Of a DNA stretch of 64,000 bases, positions 63,236-64,000 are shown piece after piece. Position 1 is the stretch's first letter. Every line of letters begins with the position of its first letter. Origin of the DNA: Streptomyces sp. SID12488 (GTDB taxonomy: Bacteria; Actinomycetota; Actinomycetes; Streptomycetales; Streptomycetaceae); NCBI RefSeq assembly GCF_010548275.1, contig NZ_JAAGLT010000003.1, positions 186,001-250,000 on the forward strand. Direction: 5' to 3'. A model generated the notes under the pieces. That model had not been told where the DNA came from. It did not search any database and worked only from the letters and a program-made list of their open reading frames with translations. The position numbers and the translations under genes were made by a program.

Positions 63236-64000
63236 CCGAGGCTGCTGCCCATGGTTGCCGCGTACTCCCGAAGCCCCTCCGCAGAGGCCCCCGCCCAGCC
63301 GACATAGCCGTCCGGGCGGACGAGGAAGACGCCGGTGCCGTACGCCTCGTACGAGCTGAGGCGGACCGTGGGGACGGAGAGCGGCGGCAGTGCCGTGGCC
63401 GTGCCCACCGTCAGCAGGGTCCAGTGCGGGCCGCGGAACGTGTCGAAGAGGCGTACGCCGTCCACCGTGCCGTCCGGGGCGCGGTCGCCCGCGTGGACCG
63501 GGCCCGGCGCCGGGCGGGTCTCCGCCGCCAGTGACGAGTCGCGGTAGCCCAGTGCGAGCTGCCGGGTCGCCTCACCGCGCCTGATCTCGCCCCGGTGGAC
63601 ACCCGTCGAGATGCCCAGCATCTGCCCGGCGATCGGCCGGCGCTCCTCCTCGTACGTGGCCAGCAGAGACTCGGCCACCCCGCCCCGCAGCACCGCGCCC
63701 AGCTTCCAGCCCAGGTTGTACGCGTCCTGGACGCTCGTGTTCAGGCCCTGGCCCCCGGCGGGGGAGTGGACGTGCGCCGCGTCCCCCGCGAGGAACACCC
63801 GGCCGGAGCGGAAGCTGTCCGCCAGTGCCGCGCGCGGGCGGAAGTCGGAGGCCCAGCGGACCTCGGTCAGGTCCTCGGGGGCAAGGTGCGAGCGGGCTGC
63901 GGCGACCTTGCGGATGCCTTCCAGGGACAGGTCCGGGTGGTCCCCATCCGGGAACTGGGCCACCAGCTGGAAGTCCTCCGTCCCGGCCAGCGGGCAGATC
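63232..64000 (-). CDS. FAD-dependent aromatic hydroxylase (PgaE/rifampicin-monooxygenase-like), C-terminal part
   Basis: The frame is open to the window edge, so the N-terminus lies beyond base 64000; about 255 residues are seen. The GD motif VFLAGDAAHVHSPAGGQGLN with SVQDAYNLGWKL is typical of group A flavin hydroxylases. After it comes the thioredoxin-like C-terminal domain found in polyketide and rifampicin hydroxylases (GDRAPDG, GPHWTLLTVG, VRPDGYVGWAG). It is related in class, but not closely, to the FAD enzyme at 11450. The substrate is unknown. Confidence 0.92.
   Translation of the reverse strand, partial: ICPLAGTEDFQLVAQFPDGDHPDLSLEGIRKVAAARSHLAPEDLTEVRWASDFRPRAALADSFRSGRVFLAGDAAHVHSPAGGQGLNTSVQDAYNLGWKLGAVLRGGVAESLLATYEEERRPIAGQMLGISTGVHRGEIRRGEATRQLALGYRDSSLAAETRPAPGPVHAGDRAPDGTVDGVRLFDTFRGPHWTLLTVGTATALPPLSVPTVRLSSYEAYGTGVFLVRPDGYVGWAGASAEGLREYAATMGSSLG

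Overview
The window is a stretch of a high-GC actinomycete chromosome, almost certainly Streptomyces. Third-position GC bias is strong and GTG starts are frequent. Many families are typical of the genus: membrane-anchored XRE regulators with a DUF2690 tail, DUF3017 behind folD, the SCO4848-like small membrane protein, DUF5954, DUF4328 and Uma2. Intergenic repeats I recognise from Streptomyces genomes are also present. Most of the window looks like conserved chromosomal core: folD, mdh, glyA, trpS, a BrkB/YihY protein, a D-Ala-D-Ala carboxypeptidase, a metallophosphoesterase and sdhCDAB. No rRNA, tRNA or CRISPR array was seen.

Layout. 1-9.4 kb: end of folD, a DUF3017 membrane protein, two paralogous membrane-tethered XRE regulators, malate dehydrogenase, then a co-directional set of poorly known proteins. 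Two of that set overlap and share a short motif. 9.4-20.8 kb: an accessory block. A six-gene leftward operon encodes an ABM-domain membrane protein, a fused PabAB aminodeoxychorismate synthase, two different AMP-forming acid ligases, an FAD monooxygenase and an aminodeoxychorismate-lyase-like class IV PLP enzyme. A DUF3050 protein, probably of the haem-oxygenase-like diiron fold, is divergent from it, and a DMT-type exporter lies beyond. This reads as an undescribed p-aminobenzoate-derived small-molecule pathway and is the best candidate here for a new system.

20.9-29.9 kb: a YgiB/YgiC-like pair, a ZTP (pfl) riboswitch in front of glyA, and an ECF sigma/membrane protein/secreted protein locus with two copies of one promoter. 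trpS, a 2H phosphoesterase and a BrkB protein follow. 30-43 kb: cell-wall and signalling genes, comprising DacA-type carboxypeptidase, metallophosphoesterase, solute-binding protein, HATPase protein, a two-component system and an MMPL exporter. A TetR/DCC/membrane operon has twin palindromic operators. 43-48.9 kb: an accessory, visibly eroded stretch. It holds a HINT/nuclease polymorphic-toxin remnant beside an intact immunity-like gene, and a RelE/HigB-type toxin pseudogene beside an intact XRE antitoxin. Each toxin reads as if it had lost two single bases.

48.9-64 kb: a secreted glycan-binding-like protein, the sdh operon with a terminator, an OHCU decarboxylase whose tail is made of an intergenic repeat, and a GH20 hexosaminidase. 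A DUF4328 protein, a second ECF sigma with a membrane partner, an L,D-transpeptidase, a second Uma2 protein, a LysE exporter and the end of an FAD aromatic hydroxylase complete it.
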